A DNA stretch of 64,000 nucleotides from an uncultured beta proteobacterium (GTDB taxonomy: Bacteria > Pseudomonadota > Gammaproteobacteria > Burkholderiales > SG8-39): the NCBI GenBank assembly GCA_902826155.1, contig CADEDU010000009.1, positions 70,205-134,204 of the forward strand. Reading direction: 5' to 3'. How positions within the stretch are numbered: the first letter of the stretch is position 1; every line of letters starts with the position of its first letter. Made by a program: the position numbers and the translations under genes. This document shows, one piece after another, positions 35,754 through 44,806 of the stretch. A model generated the notes under the pieces. That model was not told where the DNA came from. It worked only from the letters and a program-made list of their open reading frames with translations, and ran no database searches.

Positions 35754-37166
35754 TCAGCGCATCAGCAGCTTCAACAGCCGATCGGCGAGTTTTCCGTAGG
35801 GCGGGCTGAGCAGTTTCAGGGTCGACCAGCGCGCCTGGATGAACACCGGGCGCAGCTTGGAAAACGTGTTGAAGCCTTCGCGGCCGTGGTAGTGGCCCAT
35901 GCCCGATTCGCCGATGCCGCCGAACGGCAGATCGTCCTGGCCTACGTGCATCAGCGCATCGTTGACGGTGACGCCGCCCGACATCACGCGATCGATCAGT
36001 CGATCAATCGTCGTGCGGTCATTGCTGAACGGATAGATCGCCAGCGGGCGTGGCCCGACGTTCACGCGCTCGATCACCTCGTCGAGCGAGGCGTACGGCA
36101 CGAGCGGCAGGATCGGTCCGAAGATCTCGCGCTGCAACAGCGCACTATCTGCCGGGGCGTTGATCACGATGTGCGGGGCGATGCGGCGGCGCTCGGGATC
36201 GACTGCCTTCCCTGGCAGGAGCGGGATCACGCTGGCTCCCCGGGCGCGCGCATCTTCAAGGGTGTGGATCAGGCGATCGTAGGCGCGCTGATCGATGATC
36301 GAGCTGTAATCCCGCGAATCGAGATCGGCATAGCGCTGCGGGACGATCCTCCGCGCGAGTTCCACGAACGCGTCGGTCTTATCGGCGGGCAGATACGCAT
36401 GATCCACGGTTGTGCAGATCTGGCCTGCGTTCAGAAACTTGATCAGCAGAATGCGTTCAGCCGCGCGAGACAGATCGAAGTCATCACACACGATCGCGGG
36501 CGAGCGTCCGCCCAGTTCCAGCGTGACCGGACACAGGTTCGGCGCGGCCGCGGCCATCACGGCGCGTCCTGTCGTGCTCGACCCAGTGAACAGCAGGTGG
36601 TCGAAACGGAGCTTTGAAAACGCAACGCCTACGCCGCCGGTCTCGTCGAAGATCTGCAGCTTCTCGGGCGGGAAGTACGCGGGCATGCGATCGATCAGCA
36701 ATCGCGCGAGATGGCGCGAGTTCTCGCTCATCTTGACCATCGCGCGATTGCCTGCCGCGAAAACGCAGGTGAGCGGCCCGATGCTGAGGAAGATCGGAAA
36801 ATTCCACGGCACGATCACGCCCACCACGCCGAGCGGCTGCGGGATCACCCGATTGCGCCCGAGCCCGTAGGCGAGGCGATCGACATGGCGGCGCTGCGGG
36901 CGCATCCACTTCGCCACGTTCGCCAGCGCGTGGCGGATGCCGCTCAGCACCGGACTGATCTCCGTAAGCCGGGTTTCGTGCGGCGAGCGGTAGCCGTAGT
37001 CGGCACTGATCGCGGCCACGATAGCCGCCTCGTTGTCGTGAACAAACTGCGCGAGCCTGCGCAGATCATCCCGGCGCTCGGCGAGCGTGGGGACCGGATG
37101 CGCGAGGTACGCCTGCCGTTGTCGTTCGAGCGTGGCGCTCAGCGATTGCTCAGACGAATCGAGCAT
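35754..37166 (-). CDS. Aldehyde dehydrogenase, coniferyl-aldehyde-dehydrogenase-like
   Basis: 470 aa. The active site is complete: PWNFP (N122), E217 in LELGG and nucleophile C251 in NAGQICTTVDHAYL. The AGQICTTVDH context and the C-terminal PFGGIGESGMGHYHG segment match coniferyl aldehyde dehydrogenases rather than betaine- or vanillin-type enzymes (from memory). It oxidises an aromatic or hydroxycinnamyl aldehyde with NAD(P)+. It fits with the neighbouring hydroxycinnamoyl-CoA hydratase/lyase-like enzyme, whose product is an aldehyde. ATG 37166 has a GGAG at a rather long distance. Confidence 0.88.
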   Translation of the reverse strand: MLDSSEQSLSATLERQRQAYLAHPVPTLAERRDDLRRLAQFVHDNEAAIVAAISADYGYRSPHETRLTEISPVLSGIRHALANVAKWMRPQRRHVDRLAYGLGRNRVIPQPLGVVGVIVPWNFPIFLSIGPLTCVFAAGNRAMVKMSENSRHLARLLIDRMPAYFPPEKLQIFDETGGVGVAFSKLRFDHLLFTGSSTTGRAVMAAAAPNLCPVTLELGGRSPAIVCDDFDLSRAAERILLIKFLNAGQICTTVDHAYLPADKTDAFVELARRIVPQRYADLDSRDYSSIIDQRAYDRLIHTLEDARARGASVIPLLPGKAVDPERRRIAPHIVINAPADSALLQREIFGPILPLVPYASLDEVIERVNVGPRPLAIYPFSNDRTTIDRLIDRVMSGGVTVNDALMHVGQDDLPFGGIGESGMGHYHGREGFNTFSKLRPVFIQARWSTLKLLSPPYGKLADRLLKLLMR

Positions 37167-37562
37167 CGGGCACGACTCCAGTCGGTTTGATGCGAGAGTG
37201 ATCTCGAAGTGGTAACGCGCACGTGGCAGGCTCGTCTCCGAGCCACCGGTGGACGTTGCCACAACACGGGCGGAATACCACCAGAGAGCGGGTTTTTTGC
37301 AAACCGAATCAACGGGCGGCGCTTAAGCTCACCCTTGATCGTGGCGTACGAACAGCGGCTCGGGCCTTCGATGCAGTACGCACCTTGCCGGATCGAGTGC
37401 TCTTAGGTCGTTTGGCCGCTGACCAGTGTAGCTATCGGATCTTATACTTCGCCGCGTGGGCACCTGCTGACGCATCACTCGACGATCGACATCACTCGAC
37501 CTCCGGCCTCGTGCGCGACACGCGCGCTCCAGAATTCAATAAACCAGGGAGAACATCCAACT
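37167..37562. other. Intergenic region, 396 bp, between divergent ALDH and FHA-protease genes
   Basis: No credible gene. Short open frames here show no family features. The right part contains the candidate promoter at 37419-37448 and the AGGGAGA ribosome site (37546-37552) of the FHA-protease gene. The left part presumably holds the ALDH promoter, which I could not identify. Confidence 0.6.
37419..37448 (+). promoter_or_regulatory. Candidate sigma-70 promoter of the kinase/phosphatase operon
   Basis: CTGACC, an 18-bp spacer and TATACT match 4/6 and 5/6 to the consensus boxes. The pair lies about 115 bp upstream of the first gene of the signalling operon, in a locally AT-richer stretch. Confidence 0.45.
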
Positions 37563-39287
37563 ATGGAACGGATCGTACTGCGCCACCTCAGCGGTGGGAT
37601 GGCCAACCAGGAAGCGATATTCGCAGTCGATCAGATTGCTGCGGGTGTGACCTTCGGCCGCGATGCCGCATGCCGCGTCGGTTTTGCCGAAGCCGATGAT
37701 CTGGTAAGTCGGCAGCACGCGACCCTCGAGCGCACCGATCAAGGGTTCGTGCTGGTCGACAAGGCGAGCGCCAATGGCCTGTTCGTCAACAAGATCCAGG
37801 TACGCGACCGCACCGCGCTCAATCACGGTGACGTGATCCAATTCGGGCGCGGCGGCCCGGAGGTTTCCTTCAAGATCGATCCGCCGCCGGCCCCTGGCGC
37901 CAAAGCCACGCGCGTGGTCTCTGACGCGCTGGCCAAGGCGACGCGTGAAGCCACTTCGGTCGCCACCACGAGTACGAGCGCAGAACCTGCGCGGGTGGGT
38001 CGCCAGACCGTCGAGCGCATGATCGGCGAAGAACGCTCGCGATCGTCGCGGACCGTCACCAATATCATCGCCGCCGTCGCGGCGCTGGCTGTCGCGTTTG
38101 GCGCCTGGATCTACTTCGACAAGCAGCGCGAGGCCGCTGAAGTCGCCAAGCGGCAAGCGGAGGAAGCGGACAAACTCGCCCTGCTCAAAAAAGAGGCGGA
38201 CGAGGCGAAGGCAGAGGCGGGTCGCAAGGCCAAGGAACTCGAGGACCGGGCCAATCTGGCCACTCGGGTGAAGAGCCAGTTCGGCGCGGCGACGGTGTAC
38301 ATCGAAGCGACCTGGCGGATCTTTCAACCGGCGAGCGGCCGGCAGGTTTATCACCAGCGTGCCGCGGCTCCAGACGGTAAGGGACTGCTGCCGGCGTACA
38401 TCCAACTCCCCGACGGCAGCTTCGAGCCCATGCTCGGCTTGAGCGACCAGGGTGGCGTGGCGCGTCCGCTGGGTGGGACGCATACCGGATCGGGGTTCGT
38501 AGTGTCCGACAACGGTCTGATCCTCACGAACCGACACGTGGGCGCCGCATGGAACTATCCATTCCCGTTGGAATTTCCTGGTGTCGTCCTCGCTTCGAAG
38601 GACGGCAAGCTCGCCCCGATCGGGGTGCTACGAACTGCGCCACCTTCGCTGCAGCGCTGGCTGCCACTGCGCAGCAAACTGATCGGCGCGAAGGGCGTGG
38701 CCGACCAGTCGACGGTGGCGGGTGAGAACTCGATCCTGAACGTGACGTTTCCCAACAGCTCGCTGCGCGTGAAGGCGCAACTCGGCACCGTATCGCCGGA
38801 GCACGACGCCGCTCTCATCAAGATCGACGCGGCCGCCGGGAAGCTCACGCGCGTGAATCTCAAGGACAACTACGACGCGGTCAAGGACGGCGAAACGGTT
38901 GTGGTGTTGGGCTACCCCGGTATCTCCGCACGCAGTTACGTCGTGCAGCAGTCGCAGGATACGTTCGCGCGAAATGCCGACGTCGCTTCGATCGGCGATG
39001 TATCGGTCAACCAGGGCAACATCAGCAAGGTCATTCGCGGCAAGATCGAAGGCAATCAACAGCTCGCGGTGTTCTCGCCGCGTGGCGATGCGTACGAGCT
39101 CGGCATCAACACCACCGGCGGCGGCAACAGTGGTGGACCGGTGTTCGACGTATCCGGGAGCGTCATCGGCATTTTCACCGGCGGACAGTGGGAGCAGGGC
39201 GGGGGAGCTTCGTTGTCGTGGGCGATCCCGATTCGCTACGGCATCGCCTTGCTCGACCCGACCAAACCGGTCACGCCGTCGAAATAG
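37563..39287 (+). CDS. Membrane-anchored FHA domain-trypsin-like serine protease fusion
   Basis: 574 aa. Residues 1-105 are an FHA domain with the phosphothreonine-binding pattern FGRD, SRQH (residues 49-52) and ASANGLFVN. One membrane segment (about 164-186) is followed by an Ala/Lys/Glu-rich coiled coil (about 186-235). A trypsin/DegP-fold domain then carries H325 (TNRHV), D415 (HDAALI) and S523 (GNSGGPV). No PDZ domain is seen. With FHA inside and protease outside, a phosphorylation signal could be transmitted to periplasmic proteolysis. It is the first gene of an operon with a PP2C phosphatase and a Ser/Thr kinase. Confidence 0.87.
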   Translation: MERIVLRHLSGGMANQEAIFAVDQIAAGVTFGRDAACRVGFAEADDLVSRQHATLERTDQGFVLVDKASANGLFVNKIQVRDRTALNHGDVIQFGRGGPEVSFKIDPPPAPGAKATRVVSDALAKATREATSVATTSTSAEPARVGRQTVERMIGEERSRSSRTVTNIIAAVAALAVAFGAWIYFDKQREAAEVAKRQAEEADKLALLKKEADEAKAEAGRKAKELEDRANLATRVKSQFGAATVYIEATWRIFQPASGRQVYHQRAAAPDGKGLLPAYIQLPDGSFEPMLGLSDQGGVARPLGGTHTGSGFVVSDNGLILTNRHVGAAWNYPFPLEFPGVVLASKDGKLAPIGVLRTAPPSLQRWLPLRSKLIGAKGVADQSTVAGENSILNVTFPNSSLRVKAQLGTVSPEHDAALIKIDAAAGKLTRVNLKDNYDAVKDGETVVVLGYPGISARSYVVQQSQDTFARNADVASIGDVSVNQGNISKVIRGKIEGNQQLAVFSPRGDAYELGINTTGGGNSGGPVFDVSGSVIGIFTGGQWEQGGGASLSWAIPIRYGIALLDPTKPVTPSK

Positions 39288-39313
39288 CCAACGAGCGATC
39301 GAGCTGACTTCCG

Positions 39314-40219
39314 ATGGGATTATTCGGTCGGCTGTTCAAAGCACGCGACGCGGGTGCCACCGCGGCGCGCGCTCCGCAGGTGGAAGCTGACGCGACCGGG
39401 CTGGCGATCGAAGCAGTGTCGATCACTGAGACCGGGCCGGTTCGCGATCACAACGAGGACTGCGTGCTGGTCGTGACGGCCGAACCGTCGCAACCAGACG
39501 CGCCGCCCGTACATCTGATTGCGCTGGCAGATGGGATGGGGGGGCACCAGGCCGGTGAAGTCGCCAGCGAATTGGCGATCGACACGGCCCGCTCGGCGTA
39601 TTTGCGCGAGAGCAATGCCGACCCCGAGGCACGGATCGCCTACGCCATGCACCAGGCCAATGCTGCGGTCTTCGCAGCGTCGAACGAGACTGCGGAACGG
39701 CATGGCATGGGGACGACCCTGGTTCTGGCAGCCCTGACTGGTCGTCTCATGCACTATGCTTGGGTGGGTGACTCGCGGCTGTACCGCTGGCGAGATGGCA
39801 AACTCGAACAAATGACTGAGGACGACACATTGGTCCTGCGTCTGGCGCGCGAAGGGCTGATCCCATTGGACGAGGTGTCCCAGCACCCGGATCGGAATAT
39901 CCTTTCGCAGGCGCTCGGAACGCACCCGGAAATCCCCGAACTCCACGTGGGTGGACCGGCCGACGTGTGCGAAGGCGACCGCTTCCTGCTGTGTTCCGAT
40001 GGTGTGCACGACGTGCTCGATGAGATCAGGCTGGCTGAAACCCTCGGCACGGGGACCGTGCGTGAGGTTGCCCAACGCTTGATCGACACCGCGATCGGCG
40101 CCGGTTCCCAAGACAACGTATCGGTGTGTGTGGTGGCCGCTGCGTCGCCGGCCTTGGCTGTGCGCGCGGCCCGGACGACCGCAACGAACGCGCCCTTGCC
40201 CTCGGCAAGCGCGGACTAG
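39314..40219 (+). CDS. PP2C-family Ser/Thr protein phosphatase
   Basis: 301 aa, soluble. All metal-site motifs are present: RDHNEDC, LADGMGGHQAGE, GTTLVLA, WVGDSRLYRW, LLCSDGVHD and QDNVSV. It should remove phosphates placed by the kinase encoded 3 bp downstream, and it may act on the FHA-protease or on the kinase itself. The N-terminal 25 residues resemble a short flexible leader (GLFGRLFKARD). Confidence 0.92.
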   Translation: MGLFGRLFKARDAGATAARAPQVEADATGLAIEAVSITETGPVRDHNEDCVLVVTAEPSQPDAPPVHLIALADGMGGHQAGEVASELAIDTARSAYLRESNADPEARIAYAMHQANAAVFAASNETAERHGMGTTLVLAALTGRLMHYAWVGDSRLYRWRDGKLEQMTEDDTLVLRLAREGLIPLDEVSQHPDRNILSQALGTHPEIPELHVGGPADVCEGDRFLLCSDGVHDVLDEIRLAETLGTGTVREVAQRLIDTAIGAGSQDNVSVCVVAAASPALAVRAARTTATNAPLPSASAD

Positions 40220-40222
40220 GCG

Positions 40223-41812
40223 ATGGTCACGCGCACCATCGGCAACTTTCAGCTGATCGAACTGATCGGCGAAGGTGGCATGGGCGAGGTGTATCGCGGC
40301 ATGGACACCATGCTAGAGCGCGAGGTGGCGATCAAGACGCTTCGCCCCGAGCTGGCGTCGCGGCCGGAACTGCTCGAGCGTTTTCGCATCGAGGCCATTG
40401 CCCTGGCGAAGCTCAATCATCCGAACATCGCGGCGGTGTACTCGTTCTTCCGCGATGGCAGCCAGCACCACATGGCCATGCAGTTCGTGCGTGGCGAGAC
40501 ACTCGAAAAGCTACTCGCCAGTCGCGGCCGGCTCCCTTGGAAAGAGGCGGCGCGAATCGGCATCGACGTGTTGCAGGCGCTCGATCATGCGCATGCACTC
40601 GGAGTCATTCACCGTGACCTGAAGCCCGGCAATTTGATGCTCGATCCGTCGGGTCGAACGGTCGTCATGGATTTTGGCATTGCACGCGTGCTCGCCCGCG
40701 CGCGCCAGACGCGCAGCGGCAGTCTCGTGGGCACGCTGGAGTACATCGCCCCGGAACTGATCAAGGGTGCCGACGCCGACGGGCGCGCCGATCTGTATTC
40801 GCTCGGCATCGTGCTTTACGAGCTGGCAACCGGCCGACTGCCATTCGAAGGCAGCACCGACTTCGAATTGATGCGTGCGCATACCGAACTGGAGCCGCCC
40901 GCGCCGGAACGGTTCTGTCCGGATCTGCCGCCCGCGTTTTCCATCGCCATCCTGCGCGCACTCGCCAAACAGCCCGAGCAGCGATTCGCGTCGGCGCGCG
41001 AATTCCTTGCGGCACTTGCGCAGGCGGCCGACATTTCGCCGACGCTGGTGGTGCCTGCGGTGGACGCGCGACGCGGCGGCGGATCACATGCGTCAGCGGG
41101 TGCGATGGTGCAATTGGGCTTGCAGCGCGCCGCCGCAGCGTTTTCCGGACTGGCGAGCAGCCGGCGTGTGAACCATCAGGGACCGGACGCTGGAGCTCGC
41201 CCGGATTCGCAGGCGATGCGCGTGAAGGCGTTCGCTCGCCAGAATCCTGGCGTGGCGATCGCAGCTGTCGCTGGCGTGGTGGCCGTGGGGTTCGCAGGCG
41301 CGGGCGCGTACCAGGCAATCACCAAGCCAAATGTTCCGGCAATCGCAGTCAAGCCCGTGCCGAAACCGCAGCCGGTAGTCGTCATTCCACCGCTCGTACC
41401 GCCGAAAATTGAACCGACCGAAGCGAAGAGCGACGGTATCTATCGGATGCCGGAGATCCCGAAGCCCGTCGTCTCGATCGAGGGGCCGGGAACGAAGCCG
41501 CCAAACAAGGAAGAGGTAGCGCGGCCCTCGCCGCCGCCGCCACCACCGCCGTCGCAGCAGCAGCCTGGGCAGATGGCTCCGGAGCCGGTCGCAAAGCCCC
41601 CGGCGCAGCCGCGGCCGCAGCCGACGGAAGTGACCAAGCCCACGCCCAAGCCGCCGGCCACGCCACCTGCAACGGTCGTGGCCAAGCCGCCCGCACCTCC
41701 GCCGCCACCGCCCGCAACGGTTGCGGCCAAACCGCCATCGCCACCGCCGCCTCCACCAGCACGCAAGGAGCCGCCGACGCCGGCCGATAGCGGATGGAAC
41801 ATTAGACGGTAG
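40223..41812 (+). CDS. Hanks-type Ser/Thr protein kinase with membrane segment and proline-rich tail
   Basis: 529 aa. The kinase domain (about 9-265) is complete: GEGGMGEVYRG loop, K38 in VAIKTL, HRDLKPGN with catalytic D132, DFG with D150, and GTLEYIAPEL. One membrane segment at about 339-361 is followed by about 165 residues rich in Pro, Lys and Ala (repeated KPPAPPPPPP-like blocks). No PASTA or other sensor domain is visible, so sensing may depend on partners. It is co-transcribed with the PP2C phosphatase and the FHA-protease. Confidence 0.92.
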   Translation: MVTRTIGNFQLIELIGEGGMGEVYRGMDTMLEREVAIKTLRPELASRPELLERFRIEAIALAKLNHPNIAAVYSFFRDGSQHHMAMQFVRGETLEKLLASRGRLPWKEAARIGIDVLQALDHAHALGVIHRDLKPGNLMLDPSGRTVVMDFGIARVLARARQTRSGSLVGTLEYIAPELIKGADADGRADLYSLGIVLYELATGRLPFEGSTDFELMRAHTELEPPAPERFCPDLPPAFSIAILRALAKQPEQRFASAREFLAALAQAADISPTLVVPAVDARRGGGSHASAGAMVQLGLQRAAAAFSGLASSRRVNHQGPDAGARPDSQAMRVKAFARQNPGVAIAAVAGVVAVGFAGAGAYQAITKPNVPAIAVKPVPKPQPVVVIPPLVPPKIEPTEAKSDGIYRMPEIPKPVVSIEGPGTKPPNKEEVARPSPPPPPPPSQQQPGQMAPEPVAKPPAQPRPQPTEVTKPTPKPPATPPATVVAKPPAPPPPPPATVAAKPPSPPPPPPARKEPPTPADSGWNIRR

Positions 41813-41829
41813 ATCAGGAGACAGGTGGG

Positions 41830-42390
41830 ATGAATCTGGATTCGCAGCAACGCACCTTGCTGATAGTGAAGCGCAGTGCAGTCGTCGCACTGGCATTGAT
41901 CGCGGGGATGGGTTGTCGCTCGCGCATTTCCACCGCCGAGCAGGACGCAATCGATCGCGCTGAATATGCTCGGCGCACGACCGGTGAGCGGCAGATCAAC
42001 ACGGCGCAGGAAGTCACTCGCGATCTCGGCTGTGGTGGACGTCGCGCGGTGATTGCACAGTTCGAGTCCGGGCAGGTGATTCCGGTGCGCCCCAACCCGG
42101 GCAGCGAGGTCAATCATCGCATCGTCTACTCCGCGTGCCCTGGCACAGCGGAGCAGCTGACCGGCACGTTGACGCGTCGCCTTTACTGGGGCCGTTCGAC
42201 GATCATGGAAGACAGGGAAAAGGTTGTCCTCAAACCTGGCCGTTGGAGCATCGACGTGTTCATCACGATTCCTCCGAAGGCCGAACTGAGCTGGTATCGG
42301 ATGGAAGCGGTGTTCGAGAACACCGCGGTCTACGCCCGTGACCGGCGCGACTTCCAGGTCGTGGCACCGCCGGCTGCACCGGCGAAGTAG
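41830..42390 (+). CDS. Small exported or lipid-anchored protein of unknown function
   Basis: 186 aa, 17 bp after the kinase gene. The N terminus has positive charges, then a hydrophobic stretch ending AGMGCRSR. The Cys could be a lipidation site, although the position -3 residue is Gly rather than Leu, so this is uncertain. The remainder is probably beta-rich (TRRLYWGRST, KPGRWSIDVFITIPP) and gives no family match I recognise. As the last gene of the signalling operon it may be a partner or target of the extracytoplasmic protease or kinase tail. Confidence 0.65.
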   Translation: MNLDSQQRTLLIVKRSAVVALALIAGMGCRSRISTAEQDAIDRAEYARRTTGERQINTAQEVTRDLGCGGRRAVIAQFESGQVIPVRPNPGSEVNHRIVYSACPGTAEQLTGTLTRRLYWGRSTIMEDREKVVLKPGRWSIDVFITIPPKAELSWYRMEAVFENTAVYARDRRDFQVVAPPAAPAK

Positions 42391-42410
42391 CGCGTTCGTT
42401 CCTCCCTTTG

Positions 42411-42442
42411 CGCCGGAAGGCGGCAGACGTCGCCTGAAGGCG
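42411..42442. repeat. Two short hairpins in a direct-repeat context after the kinase operon
   Basis: CGCC-GGAA-GGCG (42411-42422) and CGCC-TGAA-GGCG (42431-42442). Each is followed by GCA and ACG-like sequence, so a 20-bp unit with GAAGGCGGCA is nearly duplicated. No T-run follows. A weak processing or termination structure is possible. Confidence 0.4.
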
Positions 42443-42641
42443 GCACACGCGCAGGTCAGCTCGATATCCGACGCGTGCTGTCCGGTGCGCGATGTGCGTC
42501 ATGCGTTGAATGCCGCATGGCCGCGTGACTTCCCAACCTTGCCGCTTCGCGACTAAGCTGCGCTGCGCAGGGCGCCAACGACCTTGCGCGAGACGCACCT
42601 CGATTTGGCGATCGCACGCCAACACACCAAAGGAGAGCGGC

Positions 42642-43445
42642 GTGGCCACGACCAGAGTGGGCTTCATCGGATTGGGCACGCAGGGCAAGTATCTGGCCAT
42701 GAATCTGGTGCAGGCCGGATTCGATGTGATCGTCTTCGATGTTCGACCCGAACCCCTCGCGGAGCTGCGAGCCGCCGGCGCGAAAGTGGCAGCCAGCAAT
42801 CGCGAAGTGGGTGCACATGCCGAGATCATCGAGGTGTGCGTGCTCAACGATGCGCAGGCCGAAGCTGTCGTACTCGGCGATGACGGGGTGCTTGCCTCTG
42901 CGGCGCTCGGTGCGCTGATCGTCATTCATAGCACGGTCCACCCGGGAACGATCAGCAAGCTCGCGGCGGCGGCGCAGGCTCGCGGCGTCGAGTTGATCGA
43001 CGCACCGGTGAGCGGCAGCGAGGCGGGCGCCAAGGCCAAGACCATGTCGTACATGGTTGGCGGAACGGTGGCGCAGCTCGAACGGTGCCGCGGACTGTTC
43101 GAGACCTCCGGCAAGAAGATCACGCATGCCGGGCCGCTCGGGGCGGGCATCCGCGCCAAGATCGCGCACCAGATCATCATCTGCATCAACATGCTCGCCG
43201 CGTACGAAGGCATGCGTGTCGGGCGCGAAGCGGGGCTCTCGCCCGAAATCCTCGAGAAGATCGTCAGCGAAGGGGCCGCGCAAAGCCGCATGGCCGAGAA
43301 CTGGTTCCGGCTGAAGCTGCGTCCGCACGCGACCGGGGTGTTCTTCAAGGATCTGGAGGTGGCGCTGAAGTATGCGCATGAACTCGGCATCGGCTTGCCG
43401 GGCGCGGCGCTCACGCAGCAGATGCTGAACGACGTCGTGCCGTAA
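42642..43445 (+). CDS. Beta-hydroxyacid dehydrogenase family (3-hydroxyisobutyrate dehydrogenase-like)
   Basis: 267 aa from GTG 42642 with AAGGAGAG upstream. The Rossmann motif reads GFIGLGTQGKYLAMNL; the usual GxMG is GTQG. The substrate segment is DAPVSGSEAGA, and the catalytic Lys is K173 in GAGIRAKIAHQ. Family members oxidise or reduce 3-hydroxy acids or their semialdehydes with NAD(P). It lies 17 bp before the ring-hydroxylating oxygenase alpha gene, so it may handle the dihydrodiol or a side chain of that pathway. Confidence 0.83.
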   Translation: MATTRVGFIGLGTQGKYLAMNLVQAGFDVIVFDVRPEPLAELRAAGAKVAASNREVGAHAEIIEVCVLNDAQAEAVVLGDDGVLASAALGALIVIHSTVHPGTISKLAAAAQARGVELIDAPVSGSEAGAKAKTMSYMVGGTVAQLERCRGLFETSGKKITHAGPLGAGIRAKIAHQIIICINMLAAYEGMRVGREAGLSPEILEKIVSEGAAQSRMAENWFRLKLRPHATGVFFKDLEVALKYAHELGIGLPGAALTQQMLNDVVP

Positions 43446-43462
43446 GCACAGGGGCCATCACG

Positions 43463-44794
43463 ATGAGAAGCTTGAACGGATCGGCGCGCGATCTCGTGGA
43501 TCTGCACTCGGGCGAGATCAGCCGGGAGCTCTTCGTCAACAAGGACATCTACGCCGAGGAGCAGGAGCGCATCTTCGCCCGCGCCTGGCTCTACGTTGGC
43601 CATGAAAGCCAGGTTCGCAACCCGGGCGACTACATCGTCTCGAAGATGGGCGAGGAGTCGGTGATCGTCGCACGCGACCGCAACCGGAAGCTGCACGTGT
43701 TCTTGAACACCTGCCGGCATCGCGGCATGAAGGTATGTCGCTACGACGAGGGCAACACCCGGACATTCATGTGCCCCTACCACGGCTGGAGCTACGGGCT
43801 GGACGGCAAGCTGGTGGGCGTGCCGGACTATCAGGAGGCCTACAAACCGGCGTTCGATCGCGACCAGTGGAGCCTCGTCGAAGTGGCACAGATGGCGACC
43901 TTGCGCGGGACGATCTGGGCCACCTGGGACAGGAACGCTCCACCCTTCGAGCAGTTTCTAGGCGATGCGAAGTCGGGGCTGGACTACTCGGTCGGCCCGT
44001 GGGACGGCGGCGACGGCGAGGTGGAACTGCTCGGAACCACGCAGCGCTGGATCATTCCGTCGAACTGGAAGATCGTTGCCGAGAATTTTTCGGGCGACGT
44101 ACTGCACGTGGTGAGCCATCGCTCGGTCGACATGACCGCGATCGGGCCGAACCAGGAGAAGGAAGGCCGCCGCGATGATCCTGGCCGGATCGTGCTGGCC
44201 GCGTACCCCGAAGGTCACGGCATCACGTATGGCCTGCGCGAAGCGAGCAAGGAACGCAGTGATTACGCGGCCTCACCGGCTACTGCCGCGTACTTCCAGT
44301 CGTGCTGGCAGCGACGCCTCGCGCGTCAGGGTGCGGCGGCAACGGCCGGGCCGATCGTCGGCACGATCTTTCCCAACATGTCGTTCCACGGGCAGCAGCC
44401 GCGCACGATTCTCGTTGCTCATCCGCGCGGTCCGCTGCACACCGAGATGTGGCGCGTGTATTTCGTCGACAAGGCCGCGCCCGATGAGGTCAAGCGCTTT
44501 CTCCGATCGTATTACGTTCGCTACTCCGGACCGGCGGGTATGACCGAGCAGGACGACATGGAGAACTGGAACTACGCCACCGCCGCGAGCGAGGGCGTGA
44601 TCGCGCGGCAGTATCCGTATCACTACAAGGCTGGTCTTGGTGTCGGCGGCGCGCACGCGTTGGTGCCGGGCATCGTGACCGAGCATCCGATCACCACCGA
44701 GCAGAATCCGCGCGCGCTCTACTGGCGCTGGGCGCAGTTCATGGACGCGAACGGCTGGGACGACCTGCTGGGCAGGCGCGCCGCGCATGCTTGA
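43463..44794 (+). CDS. Ring-hydroxylating dioxygenase, large (alpha) subunit
   Basis: 443 aa. The Rieske ligands are C84/H86 (NTCRHRG) and C104/H107 (CPYHGW). The mononuclear iron site lies in ENFSGDVLHVVSH (H215, H219) with an acidic ligand probably in TEQDDMENW. Spacing between the two His is three residues, shorter than the four or five I recall for naphthalene or biphenyl enzymes. The beta subunit gene follows in 12 bp. Electron-supply genes (ferredoxin and reductase) are not nearby. Substrate likely a mono- or bicyclic aromatic compound. Confidence 0.88.
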   Translation: MRSLNGSARDLVDLHSGEISRELFVNKDIYAEEQERIFARAWLYVGHESQVRNPGDYIVSKMGEESVIVARDRNRKLHVFLNTCRHRGMKVCRYDEGNTRTFMCPYHGWSYGLDGKLVGVPDYQEAYKPAFDRDQWSLVEVAQMATLRGTIWATWDRNAPPFEQFLGDAKSGLDYSVGPWDGGDGEVELLGTTQRWIIPSNWKIVAENFSGDVLHVVSHRSVDMTAIGPNQEKEGRRDDPGRIVLAAYPEGHGITYGLREASKERSDYAASPATAAYFQSCWQRRLARQGAAATAGPIVGTIFPNMSFHGQQPRTILVAHPRGPLHTEMWRVYFVDKAAPDEVKRFLRSYYVRYSGPAGMTEQDDMENWNYATAASEGVIARQYPYHYKAGLGVGGAHALVPGIVTEHPITTEQNPRALYWRWAQFMDANGWDDLLGRRAAHA

Positions 44795-44806
44795 GCGGGG
44801 ATCACC

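Noticed and set aside
37563..42390. Part of a type VI secretion locus
   Set aside because: FHA, PP2C and kinase genes also occur there, but no Tss genes are present and the FHA domain is fused to a trypsin-like protease.
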